From NCBI RefSeq assembly GCF_014192395.1, contig NZ_JACHXW010000005.1:124001-188000 (forward strand): a stretch of 64,000 nt of DNA, in the 5' to 3' direction. The DNA is from Paenibacillus endophyticus (GTDB taxonomy: Bacteria > Bacillota > Bacilli > Paenibacillales > Paenibacillaceae). Each line of letters begins with the position of its first letter. The stretch's first letter is position 1. The position numbers and the translations under genes are program-made. Shown here one piece after another: positions 36,373 through 45,753 of the stretch. The notes below the pieces were generated by a model. The model was not told the DNA's origin. It searched no databases and saw nothing but the letters and a program-made list of their open reading frames with translations.

Positions 36373-37242
36373 TTATCTTGAGAGTCTGAACATTTTGTGC
36401 AAAAATCCTTTGACGCCACCGCTAACTGTATCACTTTGTGGGATTTCAAGAAAACGTTTTGCAATTTGATTAATAGCAATAGATGCCTCTGTTCCCGGGT
36501 ATGCAAGGGTAAAAGGTACTTGGCGCTTCACAGCCTTCGAAACATTGGGATCATCCGGGAGGATGCCGAGATGCGGAAGCTCCGATTGGAGAAACCGTTG
36601 TGAAACCATGCTGATTTTGTCCGCGGTTTGTTTTCCTTCTCTCGCATCGGATGCACGGTTAACAATCAATTTGAATTGAATGTCTGCTTCCATTCCTTTA
36701 ACCATCTTAATTAAAGCATATGCATCGGTAATCGATGTAGGTTCAGGAGTTGTAACGACAATCGTTTCTTGAGCAGCCGTTATAAACTTCATGGTCTCCT
36801 TCGATAATCCAGCGCCAGTATCGAACAGAATGACATCATATTTGCCGTGAAGCTTGCTGATTTCAGCCGCGAATCGGTCCAACTGTTCCAATGACAAGTC
36901 CATTAAATCACGGAACCCGGATCCCCCTGCAATAAAGTGAAGCCCCTCTGGACCTTCCTGCACAATCTCCCAGATTGTTTTTTCTTGCTTTAGCAAATGA
37001 TAGAGATTGTAAGTCGATGAAACCCCCATCAGTACATCGATATTTGCCATACCGATGTCAGCATCAAAAACAAGTACTTTTTTACCTAACCGCTGCAATG
37101 AAAGAGCAAAATTCAAACTAAAATTCGACTTCCCTACTCCGCCCTTCCCGCTGGTTACCGTTACAACCCGAGTCGCAAGAACATCTTCACCGCGTTCTTG
37201 CTGTTTGACTAAGTTACGCAACGCTTCAGCTTGGTCCATCAT
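36373..37242 (-). CDS. flhG: Flagellum number/placement ATPase FlhG (YlxH), MinD-like
   Basis: ParA/MinD-class ATPase that stimulates FlhF GTPase and limits flagella number. The 289 residues begin MMDQAEALRNLVKQQ, containing the DQAxxLR activator helix for FlhF. The deviant Walker A is TSGKGGVGKSNFSLNFALS, followed by DADIGMANIDVLMG and a C-terminal membrane-targeting helix region. It overlaps the flhF stop codon by 4 bases (ATGA), fitting its direct partnership with FlhF. Confidence 0.96.
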   Translation of the reverse strand: MMDQAEALRNLVKQQERGEDVLATRVVTVTSGKGGVGKSNFSLNFALSLQRLGKKVLVFDADIGMANIDVLMGVSSTYNLYHLLKQEKTIWEIVQEGPEGLHFIAGGSGFRDLMDLSLEQLDRFAAEISKLHGKYDVILFDTGAGLSKETMKFITAAQETIVVTTPEPTSITDAYALIKMVKGMEADIQFKLIVNRASDAREGKQTADKISMVSQRFLQSELPHLGILPDDPNVSKAVKRQVPFTLAYPGTEASIAINQIAKRFLEIPQSDTVSGGVKGFLHKMFRLSR

Positions 37243-38444
37243 GAGACACTACTCCTCAAAAGCTGTCGAATATACGAATCAACTTTAAAGCTTTCAATAT
37301 CATCCGGAACGGTTTGCCCGCTTGCCATGTATGTCGGCAGCAGCTCATAATTCATGATGAGATTGAAAATGGCTCCATATACGGATGTTTCATCAAGCTT
37401 TGTGAATAGCACCTTCCGTACACCGTATTTGCAAAAGTGATCTGCAACTGCGGCCATATCACGTGTTTTGCCTGTCATGCTTAACACGAGCACCGTTTCG
37501 CTCGGCTCGCTCGTTTGAAGCAGGCTGTTCACTTCTGAAACGTGAAGCTCGCTGCGGAAATTTCGACCTGCTGTATCCATATAAATTAATTCACGCTCTT
37601 CAAGCTGCTTGAATGCGCGTGGCAAATCCATTTGCGAAAAAACAACCTCCATCGGAACGTTCAAAATGTTAGCGTAAGTCCTAAGCTGGTCCACCGCTGC
37701 GATTCGATAAGTATCTGAAGTAATAAACCCAACTTTTTTCCCTTGCTTGATGGTTTGTTCAGCTGCCAGCTTTGCAATAGTCGTTGTCTTGCCAACACCT
37801 GTCGGACCTACGAAATGTACTACTCTGACTTGATCGCTAATGCCGCTTCCGCTATAAGGTTGAAGCCAGGCTTCGAGCAGCAAAAATGCCTGCTCCCAGA
37901 CCTGCTCTTTATTATAGGAAGTTCCTTCTTCCGTTTGCTTGTCTAAAATTTCGTTAAGCAAGCGTTCAATCCATTGCGAATCCATCTCTTGCTCAGCAAG
38001 ATGGTCACTTAATGCAATCAGATGCTCTGACAGCTCTGTGCTTTGACTCTGCTTCTTTGACAAAGTGACCATATATTCTTTTAAATCTCTGATTTCATCA
38101 ATTATGAATTGTTCCCGCTCATTGCGTTTTTTTTCCTGCTCGTCAATCAAAGGTGCTGGTGGCGGCTCCATAACTGCAGTAGCCGTTCTTTGTACCGATT
38201 GAAGGATTTGTTCGACAGCAGCATCGACTTGCGGGTTCGGTGCCCGCTGCGCTTGAGCTGGGGGATTGGCTTGATTCGTTTCAATAGCTGCAATAACTTC
38301 CATCTTTTTTTTGCTAAACATGCCCATAAAGCCGCCGACCTTGATTTCTTTTGTGTTCAGAATAACGGCGTCTTTACCTAGCTCACTTCTAATTAACGAC
38401 ACGGCCTCAGGCAATGCGTTTACGACATATCGTTTCACTCTCAT
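37239..38444 (-). CDS. flhF: SRP-type GTPase FlhF
   Basis: Signal-recognition-particle-like GTPase that positions new flagella. The 401 residues comprise a basic N-terminal B domain (about 1-130), a helical N domain, and the G domain with [19 protein letters not shown] near 210, DTYRIAAVDQLRTYANI, DTAGRN and TKLDET. Its ATG overlaps the flhA stop by 4 bases, and its own stop overlaps flhG. Confidence 0.97.
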   Translation of the reverse strand: MRVKRYVVNALPEAVSLIRSELGKDAVILNTKEIKVGGFMGMFSKKKMEVIAAIETNQANPPAQAQRAPNPQVDAAVEQILQSVQRTATAVMEPPPAPLIDEQEKKRNEREQFIIDEIRDLKEYMVTLSKKQSQSTELSEHLIALSDHLAEQEMDSQWIERLLNEILDKQTEEGTSYNKEQVWEQAFLLLEAWLQPYSGSGISDQVRVVHFVGPTGVGKTTTIAKLAAEQTIKQGKKVGFITSDTYRIAAVDQLRTYANILNVPMEVVFSQMDLPRAFKQLEERELIYMDTAGRNFRSELHVSEVNSLLQTSEPSETVLVLSMTGKTRDMAAVADHFCKYGVRKVLFTKLDETSVYGAIFNLIMNYELLPTYMASGQTVPDDIESFKVDSYIRQLLRSSVS

Positions 38445-40471
38445 AAATTCACCACCCCAACGCTTTGCACCTCAATGTTTGGCTCTAGTTCACTGTATGA
38501 AAGCACCGGTACATCCTGCATCGTTCTTTCAACAATTTGTCTAAGGTACATGCGAATTGTAGGCGAAGCGAGCACAACTGGCTGCTGGCCTGATTGAATC
38601 TGACGATTGACATGCTCGTTCAGCTTCTGATAGATCTGCTGCGTGGATATCGGATCCAATGCGATATAACTGCCTTGATCCGACTGCTGAACAGACTCAG
38701 CGATTTTTTTCTCCAGCTGCGGTCCTACTGTAATCACTTTCAGCGTATCGCTGCCTGATGAGAATTGTTGCGTAATTTGTCTTGATAATGACTGTCTTAC
38801 ATATTCCGTCAATATATCAGGATCCTTCGTATAATTTCCATGATCCGCTAACGCTTCGAATATCGTCACCAGATCACGAATGGATACCTTCTCGCGCAAC
38901 AGCTTGGACAATACCTTTTGAACATCACCAACAGTAAGGATGGCAGGAATCAGTTCTTCAATAAGTGCTGGGTATGATTCTTTAACATTCTCAACAAGCT
39001 GCTTCGTTTCTTGCCGGCCAATAAGCTCATGAGCATGTCGTTTAATAATTTCTGTCAGATGCGTCGCAACTACAGATGGGGGATCAACAACGGTATACCC
39101 GGAGAGCTCTGCCCTCTCCTTCATCTGCTCATCAATCCAAATGGCTGGCAATCCAAAAGCAGGCTCTACCGTTTCAATCCCAATAACGGAATCATCCTCA
39201 AACCCAGGACTCATTGCCAGATAATGATTCAGCAACAAATCTCCTCGAGCTACGGTATTTCCTTTTATTTTGATTACATATTCATTTGGCTTCAATTGAA
39301 TGTTGTCGCGAATCCGTATAACAGGAACAACAAGTCCCAGCTCAAGAGCGCATTGCCTGCGAATCATAATGATTCTATCAAGCAAGTCTCCACCCTGCTG
39401 GGTATCTGCTAGAGGGATAAGACCATAACCAAACTCAAATTCAATCGGATCAACCTGCAGTAAACTAATTACGCTCTCTGGGCTGCGAACTTCTTCGATC
39501 TGCTGCTCTTCAACGAGCATCTCCTCTTGTTCTTGCTGTTTGTTGATTGCTTTTTGCATATACCAGCCGCCAAAAGCAAGCATAATTGCAAACGGCCACG
39601 TTCTTAGCGGACCGATTGGCGTTAAACCGAGTAATCCGATTGTTCCTGCCGCAATAAACAATAACTTAGGATACTTGAATAATTGAGCGGTAACATCCTC
39701 TGCCAAGTTGCCGTCTGATGCTGCTCTCGTCACAATAAGACCAGCCGCTGTCGAGATAAGCAAAGCAGGGATTTGACTCACAAGTCCATCACCAATAGTC
39801 AGAATAGAGAAAGTGGAGAGCGATTCGCCAAAACTTAAGTCGTGAATCGCCATACCGATAATGAAACCACCGACTAGATTTATGACTAGAATAATAATAG
39901 ATGCAATTGCATCCCCTTTTACGAACTTGCTTGCACCGTCCATCGCTCCGTAAAAATCAGCTTCCCGCTCGATTTTCGAACGACGGGCTTTTGCTTGCTG
40001 CTCATTGATCAGTCCGGCATTCAAATCCGCGTCAATACTCATCTGCTTACCGGGCATTGCATCAAGCGTGAATCTTGCCGCAACCTCAGCAACACGCTCC
40101 GAGCCTTTTGTGATTACGATAAACTGCACCACAACAAGGATAAGGAAGACGATAAATCCTATCGCAATTTGTCCTCCGCCTACCCAGCTGCCGAAGGCCG
40201 CGACAACTTCCCCAGCCTCGGCATGAGATAAAATATTTCTTGTTGTTGAGACGTTTAGAGCTAGTCGAAACAGGGTAGTTATTAACAGTATTGCAGGGAA
40301 GATAGAGAAATCCAGCGCTTCCTTCGTATTCATCGCAATAAGTAAAATCATCAAGGCAATTGAAATGTTTAAAATAATGAGTATATCAAGTAGTAGGACT
40401 GGGATCGGGATTATCATCATGAGTACAATGCCAATTACGCCAAATAATACTACAAAGTCTTTTGCTTTCAT
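38441..40471 (-). CDS. flhA: Flagellar type III export gate protein FlhA
   Basis: Core membrane component of the flagellar export apparatus. The 676 residues contain about eight membrane helices in the first half, the conserved cytoplasmic loop with FTLDAMPGKQMSIDADLNAG and QAKARRSKIEREADFYGAMD, and a large cytoplasmic C-terminal domain that docks chaperones and substrates. Overlaps flhF by 4 bases and lies 22 bases after flhB. Confidence 0.98.
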   Translation of the reverse strand: MKAKDFVVLFGVIGIVLMMIIPIPVLLLDILIILNISIALMILLIAMNTKEALDFSIFPAILLITTLFRLALNVSTTRNILSHAEAGEVVAAFGSWVGGGQIAIGFIVFLILVVVQFIVITKGSERVAEVAARFTLDAMPGKQMSIDADLNAGLINEQQAKARRSKIEREADFYGAMDGASKFVKGDAIASIIILVINLVGGFIIGMAIHDLSFGESLSTFSILTIGDGLVSQIPALLISTAAGLIVTRAASDGNLAEDVTAQLFKYPKLLFIAAGTIGLLGLTPIGPLRTWPFAIMLAFGGWYMQKAINKQQEQEEMLVEEQQIEEVRSPESVISLLQVDPIEFEFGYGLIPLADTQQGGDLLDRIIMIRRQCALELGLVVPVIRIRDNIQLKPNEYVIKIKGNTVARGDLLLNHYLAMSPGFEDDSVIGIETVEPAFGLPAIWIDEQMKERAELSGYTVVDPPSVVATHLTEIIKRHAHELIGRQETKQLVENVKESYPALIEELIPAILTVGDVQKVLSKLLREKVSIRDLVTIFEALADHGNYTKDPDILTEYVRQSLSRQITQQFSSGSDTLKVITVGPQLEKKIAESVQQSDQGSYIALDPISTQQIYQKLNEHVNRQIQSGQQPVVLASPTIRMYLRQIVERTMQDVPVLSYSELEPNIEVQSVGVVNL

Positions 40472-40493
40472 GACGCCGTCTCCTCCCGTAGTG

Positions 40494-41591
40494 TTAAGAT
40501 GATTTTACTCGGCCTTTCATTTTGTATACATATGCAAGCACCTCAGCCACCGCTTGAAACAAGTCTGGAGGAATGACATCCCCGATTTCAGCCCGTTCAT
40601 ACAACGCTCTGGCAAGTGGTTTATTTTCCATCATGACTACGCCATTTTCTTTAGCTATCTCCCTAATGCGAAGCGCCACGTGATCCATCCCTTTTGCAAT
40701 GATCTTCGGTGCTTCCATCTTAGAGGCATCATATTTCAGTGCGATAGCAAAATGTGTAGGGTTGGTAATGATGACATCCGCGTTAGGCACTTCCTGCATC
40801 ATGCGCTGAAACGCCATTCTCCTCTGACGCTGGCGAATTCTGCCTTTAATCAACGGATCTCCTTCAGATTTCTTATGTTCATCTTTAATATCTTGTTTTG
40901 ACATTTTCAAACTTTTATTGTGTTCGTATCGTTGATAGAAATAATCAGCAATTGCCAATACAGTTAGTACAGCCCCGATTTCTATCCCTAATCTCAACGT
41001 TAAACTTGCAGTAAAAGTAAATATTTGTTGAATGGGTAGACTAGCAAGAACTAATATTCGTTCCCATTCTTTTGAAATTGTGATATAAACTAAAACACCA
41101 ATAATTAGTAGCTTCAAGACGCTTTTCAAAAATTCAACGATCGTCTTAGCAGAAAAAATTTGTTTAAAACCACTTATTGGATTCAACTTCTCTATTTTCA
41201 ACTTTAACGGTTCACCTGTTAAAAGAAATCCAAACTGTATAACATTACCTAAAACCCCAATAACCATTGTTATTACAAAAATAGGCATTAATATTAAGAG
41301 CATTTCAGTTGATATATCAATAAAGAGTGACAGCACGTTGCCCGTGGTTAGTTCCATGAGCAACCAGTCTTCAAACAGATTCCCAAATAGCATCATAATA
41401 TGTTTCTTGTAATAATCACCAAACATAATAAAGCCCATAAAGATAAACAGTAATATAAATGATCCTGGTAGATCAGAGGATCTAGCAATTTGTCCTTTGT
41501 TTCTAGCTTCACTCTTTTTCTTTGGAGTTGCCTGTTCTGTTTTTTCTTGACTGAAAAGCTGGAGATCAAGCTTTAGACGATAATCCCGCAC
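40494..41591 (-). CDS. flhB: Flagellar export switch protein FlhB
   Basis: Export gate component that autocleaves to switch from rod/hook to filament substrates. The 365 residues start MRDYRLKLDLQLFSQEKTEQ, contain four membrane helices, and carry the autocleavage motif NPTH (ITNPTHFAIALKYD) near residue 275. The GTG at 41591 has AGGAGG 9 bases upstream and matches the family N-terminus; an upstream in-frame start would run into fliR. Confidence 0.96.
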   Translation of the reverse strand: MRDYRLKLDLQLFSQEKTEQATPKKKSEARNKGQIARSSDLPGSFILLFIFMGFIMFGDYYKKHIMMLFGNLFEDWLLMELTTGNVLSLFIDISTEMLLILMPIFVITMVIGVLGNVIQFGFLLTGEPLKLKIEKLNPISGFKQIFSAKTIVEFLKSVLKLLIIGVLVYITISKEWERILVLASLPIQQIFTFTASLTLRLGIEIGAVLTVLAIADYFYQRYEHNKSLKMSKQDIKDEHKKSEGDPLIKGRIRQRQRRMAFQRMMQEVPNADVIITNPTHFAIALKYDASKMEAPKIIAKGMDHVALRIREIAKENGVVMMENKPLARALYERAEIGDVIPPDLFQAVAEVLAYVYKMKGRVKSS

Positions 41592-41604
41592 ACAAGTATT
41601 CCTC

Positions 41605-42402
41605 CTATTGCCCCACAGTCGGTGGTCTTTGAACAACTCCTAATAATTGCTCTAATGACTCGAACATAATGGAAAATAATTTTTCAAAAATACCTGCAAG
41701 ACTCGGCATTAACAAAATTAATAAAAAAAGACCTATTATAAGTTTAATGGGAATTCCGATTACAAATACGTTAAATTGAGGTGCTGATTTTGTCAAAAAC
41801 CCTAATCCAGCATCTGTAAGAAACATCGCAACAATTAGTGGTGCTGCAGTTTGAATGGCTAATAAAAAAGTGTTGCTAAATGTTCTTAACAAAAAATCCG
41901 TTATACTACCATTCATAAAACGACTGAACAGTACGTTATCGAGTGGCATCCATTGATAACTGTCCATGAGGCCTGTCAATAAAAAATGATGGCCGTTCAT
42001 CATGAGGAAAATTACGATAATCAACATGTATTTAAAGTTACCAAGCAGTGGGGCAGAAGTTCCTGTATGCGGATCAACGATATTTGCCATTGCGAATCCA
42101 ACCTGTAAATCCATAAAAGCTCCAGCCGTTTGAACCACAGTGAAAAATAAATAAACAACATAGCCCATTAACACACCTATCAATATCTCGCGAAACAAGA
42201 TGAGCACATACTCTGCATCAGGCACGATCGATTGTTTCATTCCATACGTTAGGAAAACGATAAATGAAATGAAAAAACCGAGTCCTAGTTTAAAGACATT
42301 CGGCACGCCTCGCGAAGAAAAGACAGGCGCAACGACGAAAAACGCAGTTATTCGACAAAAGATCAACAAAAAAATAGGAAAACCTTGTACGATCGCATTC
42401 AT
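41605..42402 (-). CDS. fliR: Flagellar export gate protein FliR
   Basis: Membrane subunit of the FliPQR export gate. The 265 residues contain six or so hydrophobic helices, with the family patterns FCRITAFFVVAPVFSSRGVPN near the start, VYLFFTVVQTAGAFMDLQVG, and GIPIKLIIGLFLLILLMP near the end. It lies 11 bases after fliQ and 13 before flhB. Confidence 0.96.
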   Translation of the reverse strand: MNAIVQGFPIFLLIFCRITAFFVVAPVFSSRGVPNVFKLGLGFFISFIVFLTYGMKQSIVPDAEYVLILFREILIGVLMGYVVYLFFTVVQTAGAFMDLQVGFAMANIVDPHTGTSAPLLGNFKYMLIIVIFLMMNGHHFLLTGLMDSYQWMPLDNVLFSRFMNGSITDFLLRTFSNTFLLAIQTAAPLIVAMFLTDAGLGFLTKSAPQFNVFVIGIPIKLIIGLFLLILLMPSLAGIFEKLFSIMFESLEQLLGVVQRPPTVGQ

Positions 42403-42413
42403 CCACTCACAAC

Positions 42414-42683
42414 CTAACCGATGTAATTATGAAGATTATTCAGCAGATTGTATGTGAAATCGATAACCGTATTTAGAATCCATGGTCCAAAAATGATAAT
42501 GGATACAAAAACCGCTACAATTTTCGGAACAAATGCGAGCGTCTGCTCTTGAATCTGAGTTGTTGCTTGGAAAATACTAATGATTAGACCTACGACCAAA
42601 GCAAGAACGAGCATTGGCGCACTGGCTTTCAAAACCACGAATACAGCCTCTCCGGCTAACCCGATTATGAAATCAGTACTCAT
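42414..42683 (-). CDS. fliQ: Flagellar export gate protein FliQ
   Basis: Small membrane subunit of the FliPQR gate. The 89 residues form two membrane helices with the family core LALVVGLIISIFQATTQIQE and FVPKIVAVFVSIIIFGPWIL. It lies 22 bases after fliP and 11 before fliR, the usual order. Confidence 0.97.
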   Translation of the reverse strand: MSTDFIIGLAGEAVFVVLKASAPMLVLALVVGLIISIFQATTQIQEQTLAFVPKIVAVFVSIIIFGPWILNTVIDFTYNLLNNLHNYIG

Positions 42684-42705
42684 CGAACGTCACTCCCTGC
42701 TAGTA

Positions 42706-43464
42706 TCACGTGTTGAAGCTTAACAATAAAGATTTAACGATTAAGTACCAACCATCCACTAACACAAACAGCAATAATTTAAACGGTAGAGAAATCATAA
42801 CAGGAGGCAGCATCATCATCCCCATAGCCATTAAGGTGCTGGCTACGATCATATCGATGACTAGAAAAGGAATGAAAATCATGAAACCCATTTGAAAGGC
42901 TGTTTTCAATTCGCTTATTGCATAAGCTGGTATTAATACCGTAATAGGAATCTCCTCGAATGAAGCAGGCTTCTCCGTTTTTGTGTAATTCATGAACAGC
43001 ATAAGATCCTTTTCGCGCGTATGCGAGAACATGAACTTCTTCATTGGAATAGATGCTTCTTTAAAGGCATCGGTTTGACTGATCTCTCCTTTGAGGTATG
43101 GCTGAAGTGCAACCTCATTCACCTGCGAGAAGGTTGGAGCCATAATAAAAAAGGTAAGAAACATCGCTAAGCCGATTAGCACCTGGTTAGGAGGCATTTG
43201 CTGTGTACCAAGCGAAGTCCTGACAAAACCCAATACGATTACAATTCGTGTAAAGCTAGTCATAAGCACCATTATTGCTGGAGCAATGCTTAACACTGTA
43301 ATCAAGAGAAGTATGGATAATGCGCTTGTACCGGGTGCTTCGCCATTCCCGTCACCAATATTGATGGATACATCGGGCAACGGCTCTGCAAATGCTTGAT
43401 CATGAACGAACATGGCAAGCATCAGTACAGCGACGATTGATATCCACCACTTATTTTTCATCAT
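42706..43464 (-). CDS. fliP: Flagellar export gate protein FliP
   Basis: Membrane subunit of the export gate, made as a precursor: the N-terminal WISIVAVLMLAMFVHDQAFA segment is a cleavable signal peptide. The 252 residues include TSFTRIVIVLGFVRTSLGTQ, MPPNQVLIGLAMFLTFFIM and the C-terminal DMIVASTLMAMGMMMLPPV typical of FliP. Its ATG overlaps the fliO stop by 14 bases, so the two are translationally coupled. Confidence 0.97.
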   Translation of the reverse strand: MMKNKWWISIVAVLMLAMFVHDQAFAEPLPDVSINIGDGNGEAPGTSALSILLLITVLSIAPAIMVLMTSFTRIVIVLGFVRTSLGTQQMPPNQVLIGLAMFLTFFIMAPTFSQVNEVALQPYLKGEISQTDAFKEASIPMKKFMFSHTREKDLMLFMNYTKTEKPASFEEIPITVLIPAYAISELKTAFQMGFMIFIPFLVIDMIVASTLMAMGMMMLPPVMISLPFKLLLFVLVDGWYLIVKSLLLSFNT

Positions 43465-44095
43465 CCATCAACCGTTCATTTAATTTTGAGTTATGCAATA
43501 GCGATTCCAACTGCTGTTTACGATCAGCTTGCTGACTAAGTTTATTTTGTAATAAATCTTCAAAAGAGGACGATTTGTTCCATTGTTCATTTATAGGCTC
43601 TGATTCATTCTTTTTGTTGCGATTTTTGAGCTTGTTAATTACTTGTCCTACAACGTCATTGCCCCATCCAGCATCCTTTTGACGCTCTAACGCTGCAATT
43701 ACAGCGGTAACCTGCTCTGGATCGTCTAACTTATCAATTAGAGTGATGCTTTCGCCAACGCCAACTATGTAGATTCGACCTGCAATTTCAACGACTTGCA
43801 TGGAATTGTTCTGGCCGAGTGCAATGCCGCCGAGTGAGCGAAGCGATCGATTCGCTCCCCACATACGGTTGCGCTGAGACAGCCATTTAATGACAAAAAT
43901 AATTAATACGATTACGATAGCAAGTGCGACGATGACCCATACCAAACTGCCTGCGAGATCATTTGATCCCGTGAACACCATTTGTTCGTCATTGCTTGCG
44001 CTGCTGCCGTCTAAGGCAGCAGCAGCCGCAAATCGAGGCCATATCGCCATCCCAAGAGCAGACACCATTGAAATGCGCGAAGTTAAGTTAAGCAT
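43451..44095 (-). CDS. fliO: Flagellar export assembly protein FliO (FliZ of Bacillus)
   Basis: 214 residues: an N-terminal signal-like segment, a short periplasm-side part, one membrane helix near 52-70 (LVWVIVALAIVIVLIIFVI), then a cytoplasmic domain with SLGGIALGQNNSMQVVEIAG, the FliO core. FliO helps FliP assemble in the membrane. The C-terminal part is charged and probably disordered, as in B. subtilis FliO/FliZ. It lies between cheY and fliP, overlapping fliP. Confidence 0.93.
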   Translation of the reverse strand: MLNLTSRISMVSALGMAIWPRFAAAAALDGSSASNDEQMVFTGSNDLAGSLVWVIVALAIVIVLIIFVIKWLSQRNRMWGANRSLRSLGGIALGQNNSMQVVEIAGRIYIVGVGESITLIDKLDDPEQVTAVIAALERQKDAGWGNDVVGQVINKLKNRNKKNESEPINEQWNKSSSFEDLLQNKLSQQADRKQQLESLLHNSKLNERLMDDEK

Positions 44096-44107
44096 AATAT
44101 CTAACCG

Positions 44108-44470
44108 TTATCCGAGAGTTTTCTTAATCGCTTCGATTACACGATCAGCTTGAAACGGTTTGACGATGAAGTCCTTTGCGCCTGCTTGAATCGCATCAAT
44201 TACCATTGCTTGCTGACCCATTGCTGAACACATAATCACTTTTGCGTTTCCATCGAGCTTTTTAATTTCTTTCAATGCGGAAATTCCGTCCATTTCAGGC
44301 ATCGTAATATCCATCGTTGTCAAATCTGGTTTTAGTTCCTTGTACTTCTCAACCGCCTGGGCGCCATCTTGGGCTTCACCGACGACTTCGTATCCGTTCT
44401 TTGATAAAATGTCACGAATCATCATTCGCATAAATGCTGCGTCGTCTACGATTAGAATGCGGTTTGCCAT
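44108..44470 (-). CDS. cheY: Chemotaxis response regulator CheY
   Basis: Single receiver domain of 120 residues that carries phosphate from CheA to the flagellar switch. Visible: ILIVDDAAFMR with the acidic pair, the phospho-acceptor Asp in PDLTTMDITMPEMDG, and the conserved Lys in AKDFIVKPF. It lies 20 bases after fliY, the switch-bound CheY-P phosphatase, and before fliO. Confidence 0.98.
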   Translation of the reverse strand: MANRILIVDDAAFMRMMIRDILSKNGYEVVGEAQDGAQAVEKYKELKPDLTTMDITMPEMDGISALKEIKKLDGNAKVIMCSAMGQQAMVIDAIQAGAKDFIVKPFQADRVIEAIKKTLG

Positions 44471-44490
44471 CTTTTTATCCTCCTAGGATG

Positions 44491-45753
44491 CTATTGTAAT
44501 TTTTGAATGCGGTCCCATTGGCTTACGATATCCGTAACTCGAACACCAAAGTTTTCATCGATAACAACAACCTCGCCTTTGGCAATGAGTTTATTGTTTA
44601 CCAGGATGTCAACCGGCTCACCGGCTAACTTGTCCAGCTCAATAATTGAACCTTGCGACAGCTCCAAAATATCTTTTATCTGCTTTTGGGTCCTTCCTAA
44701 TTCTACAGTGACCTTTAGCGGTATGTCGAGAAGTAAATTGAGGTTTGTCTCATCTGGCTGAATATATGGCACATTGCCAAAATTAGCAAATTGGACAGGC
44801 TGTACATTAACGTTTCGATTCGCAGCATGACCATAGGTATGCGGACCAGGCGGCTGCATGCTCATATCATAGCCCGCTGCAGGCGTTTGGTACTGCGTAG
44901 GCGGCATTTGCTGCTGCATAGGCGGTGCTGCATGCATTTGAGGCGGCGCAGCGTTCATATACGCGGTTGCTGCCGTTTCCTGCATCGCGGCTTGTTGTGC
45001 CGAAGCAGGCGGTGCTGTTTGTGGTGCTGCCACGGCTTCTGGAGCTGCCGGTTCGTCTACCGTTCCCATCAAAATATCTACCATTTGCTTCGCAAAAGGG
45101 ATCGGAAGCAGCTGCATGATCGTTGAATCAATGAGATCGCCTATTGTCAATCGGAAAGATATTTTGATAAACAAATCAACCGGCGGCAAATGCTCCATGC
45201 CGTCACCATTGTTCACATCTAAAATATCGATGCCAGGAGGCGAAATATTAACAAAACGATTGAATATCGTAGACATCGAAGTCGCCGATGAGCCCATCAT
45301 TTGATTCATTGCTTCTTGCACAGCGCTGATATGAATTTCATTTAGCTCTTCAACCGTTATATTGGTTCCTTCGCCGCCGAGCATGAGATCCGCGATGATC
45401 TGAGCGTCCTTCGTTTTAATAACCAAAGAATTAATGCCTTGAAACCCATCGACATATTGAACGCTAACAGCAACATGAGGTTTAGGGAAAATATCGGCAA
45501 GCTCTTCCTTTTTCACAATCGTTACTTGAGGTGTCGTAATGTCTACTTTTTTACCTAACAACGTCGATAATGCTGTCGCTGCGCTGCCAAAAGTAATGTT
45601 TCCTATTTCACCGAGCGCTGATTGTTCCATCTCAGATAGGAAGTCCGAAAGCTGCGATCCGCCTTCTGAAGGTTGCTCGGCTTCCGAATCATTGGAGGAC
45701 TGACGAAGCAATGCATCGATTTCCTCTTGTGACAAATAGTCCTTACTCATCAT
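44491..45753 (-). CDS. fliY: Flagellar switch protein and CheY-P phosphatase FliY
   Basis: Switch component found in Firmicutes: an N-terminal CheY-binding motif (LSQEEIDALLRQ), a CheC-like phosphatase domain (about 30-230; SALGEIGNITFGSAATALST and a second site HISAVQEAMNQMMGSSATS), a Pro/Ala/Gln/Met-rich linker (about 240-330), and a C-terminal FliN/SpoA domain (LLDIPLKVTVELGRTQKQIK). 420 residues, longer than B. subtilis FliY (378) mainly by the linker. ATG at 45753 (a second ATG follows) overlaps fliM by about 11 bases. Confidence 0.96.
   Translation of the reverse strand: MMSKDYLSQEEIDALLRQSSNDSEAEQPSEGGSQLSDFLSEMEQSALGEIGNITFGSAATALSTLLGKKVDITTPQVTIVKKEELADIFPKPHVAVSVQYVDGFQGINSLVIKTKDAQIIADLMLGGEGTNITVEELNEIHISAVQEAMNQMMGSSATSMSTIFNRFVNISPPGIDILDVNNGDGMEHLPPVDLFIKISFRLTIGDLIDSTIMQLLPIPFAKQMVDILMGTVDEPAAPEAVAAPQTAPPASAQQAAMQETAATAYMNAAPPQMHAAPPMQQQMPPTQYQTPAAGYDMSMQPPGPHTYGHAANRNVNVQPVQFANFGNVPYIQPDETNLNLLLDIPLKVTVELGRTQKQIKDILELSQGSIIELDKLAGEPVDILVNNKLIAKGEVVVIDENFGVRVTDIVSQWDRIQKLQ

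Noticed and set aside
40494..42683. Lower GC and AT-rich stretches in flhB, fliR and fliQ as a sign of horizontal transfer
   Set aside because: These genes encode many hydrophobic helices, whose codons are AT-rich, and the gene order is the conserved one.
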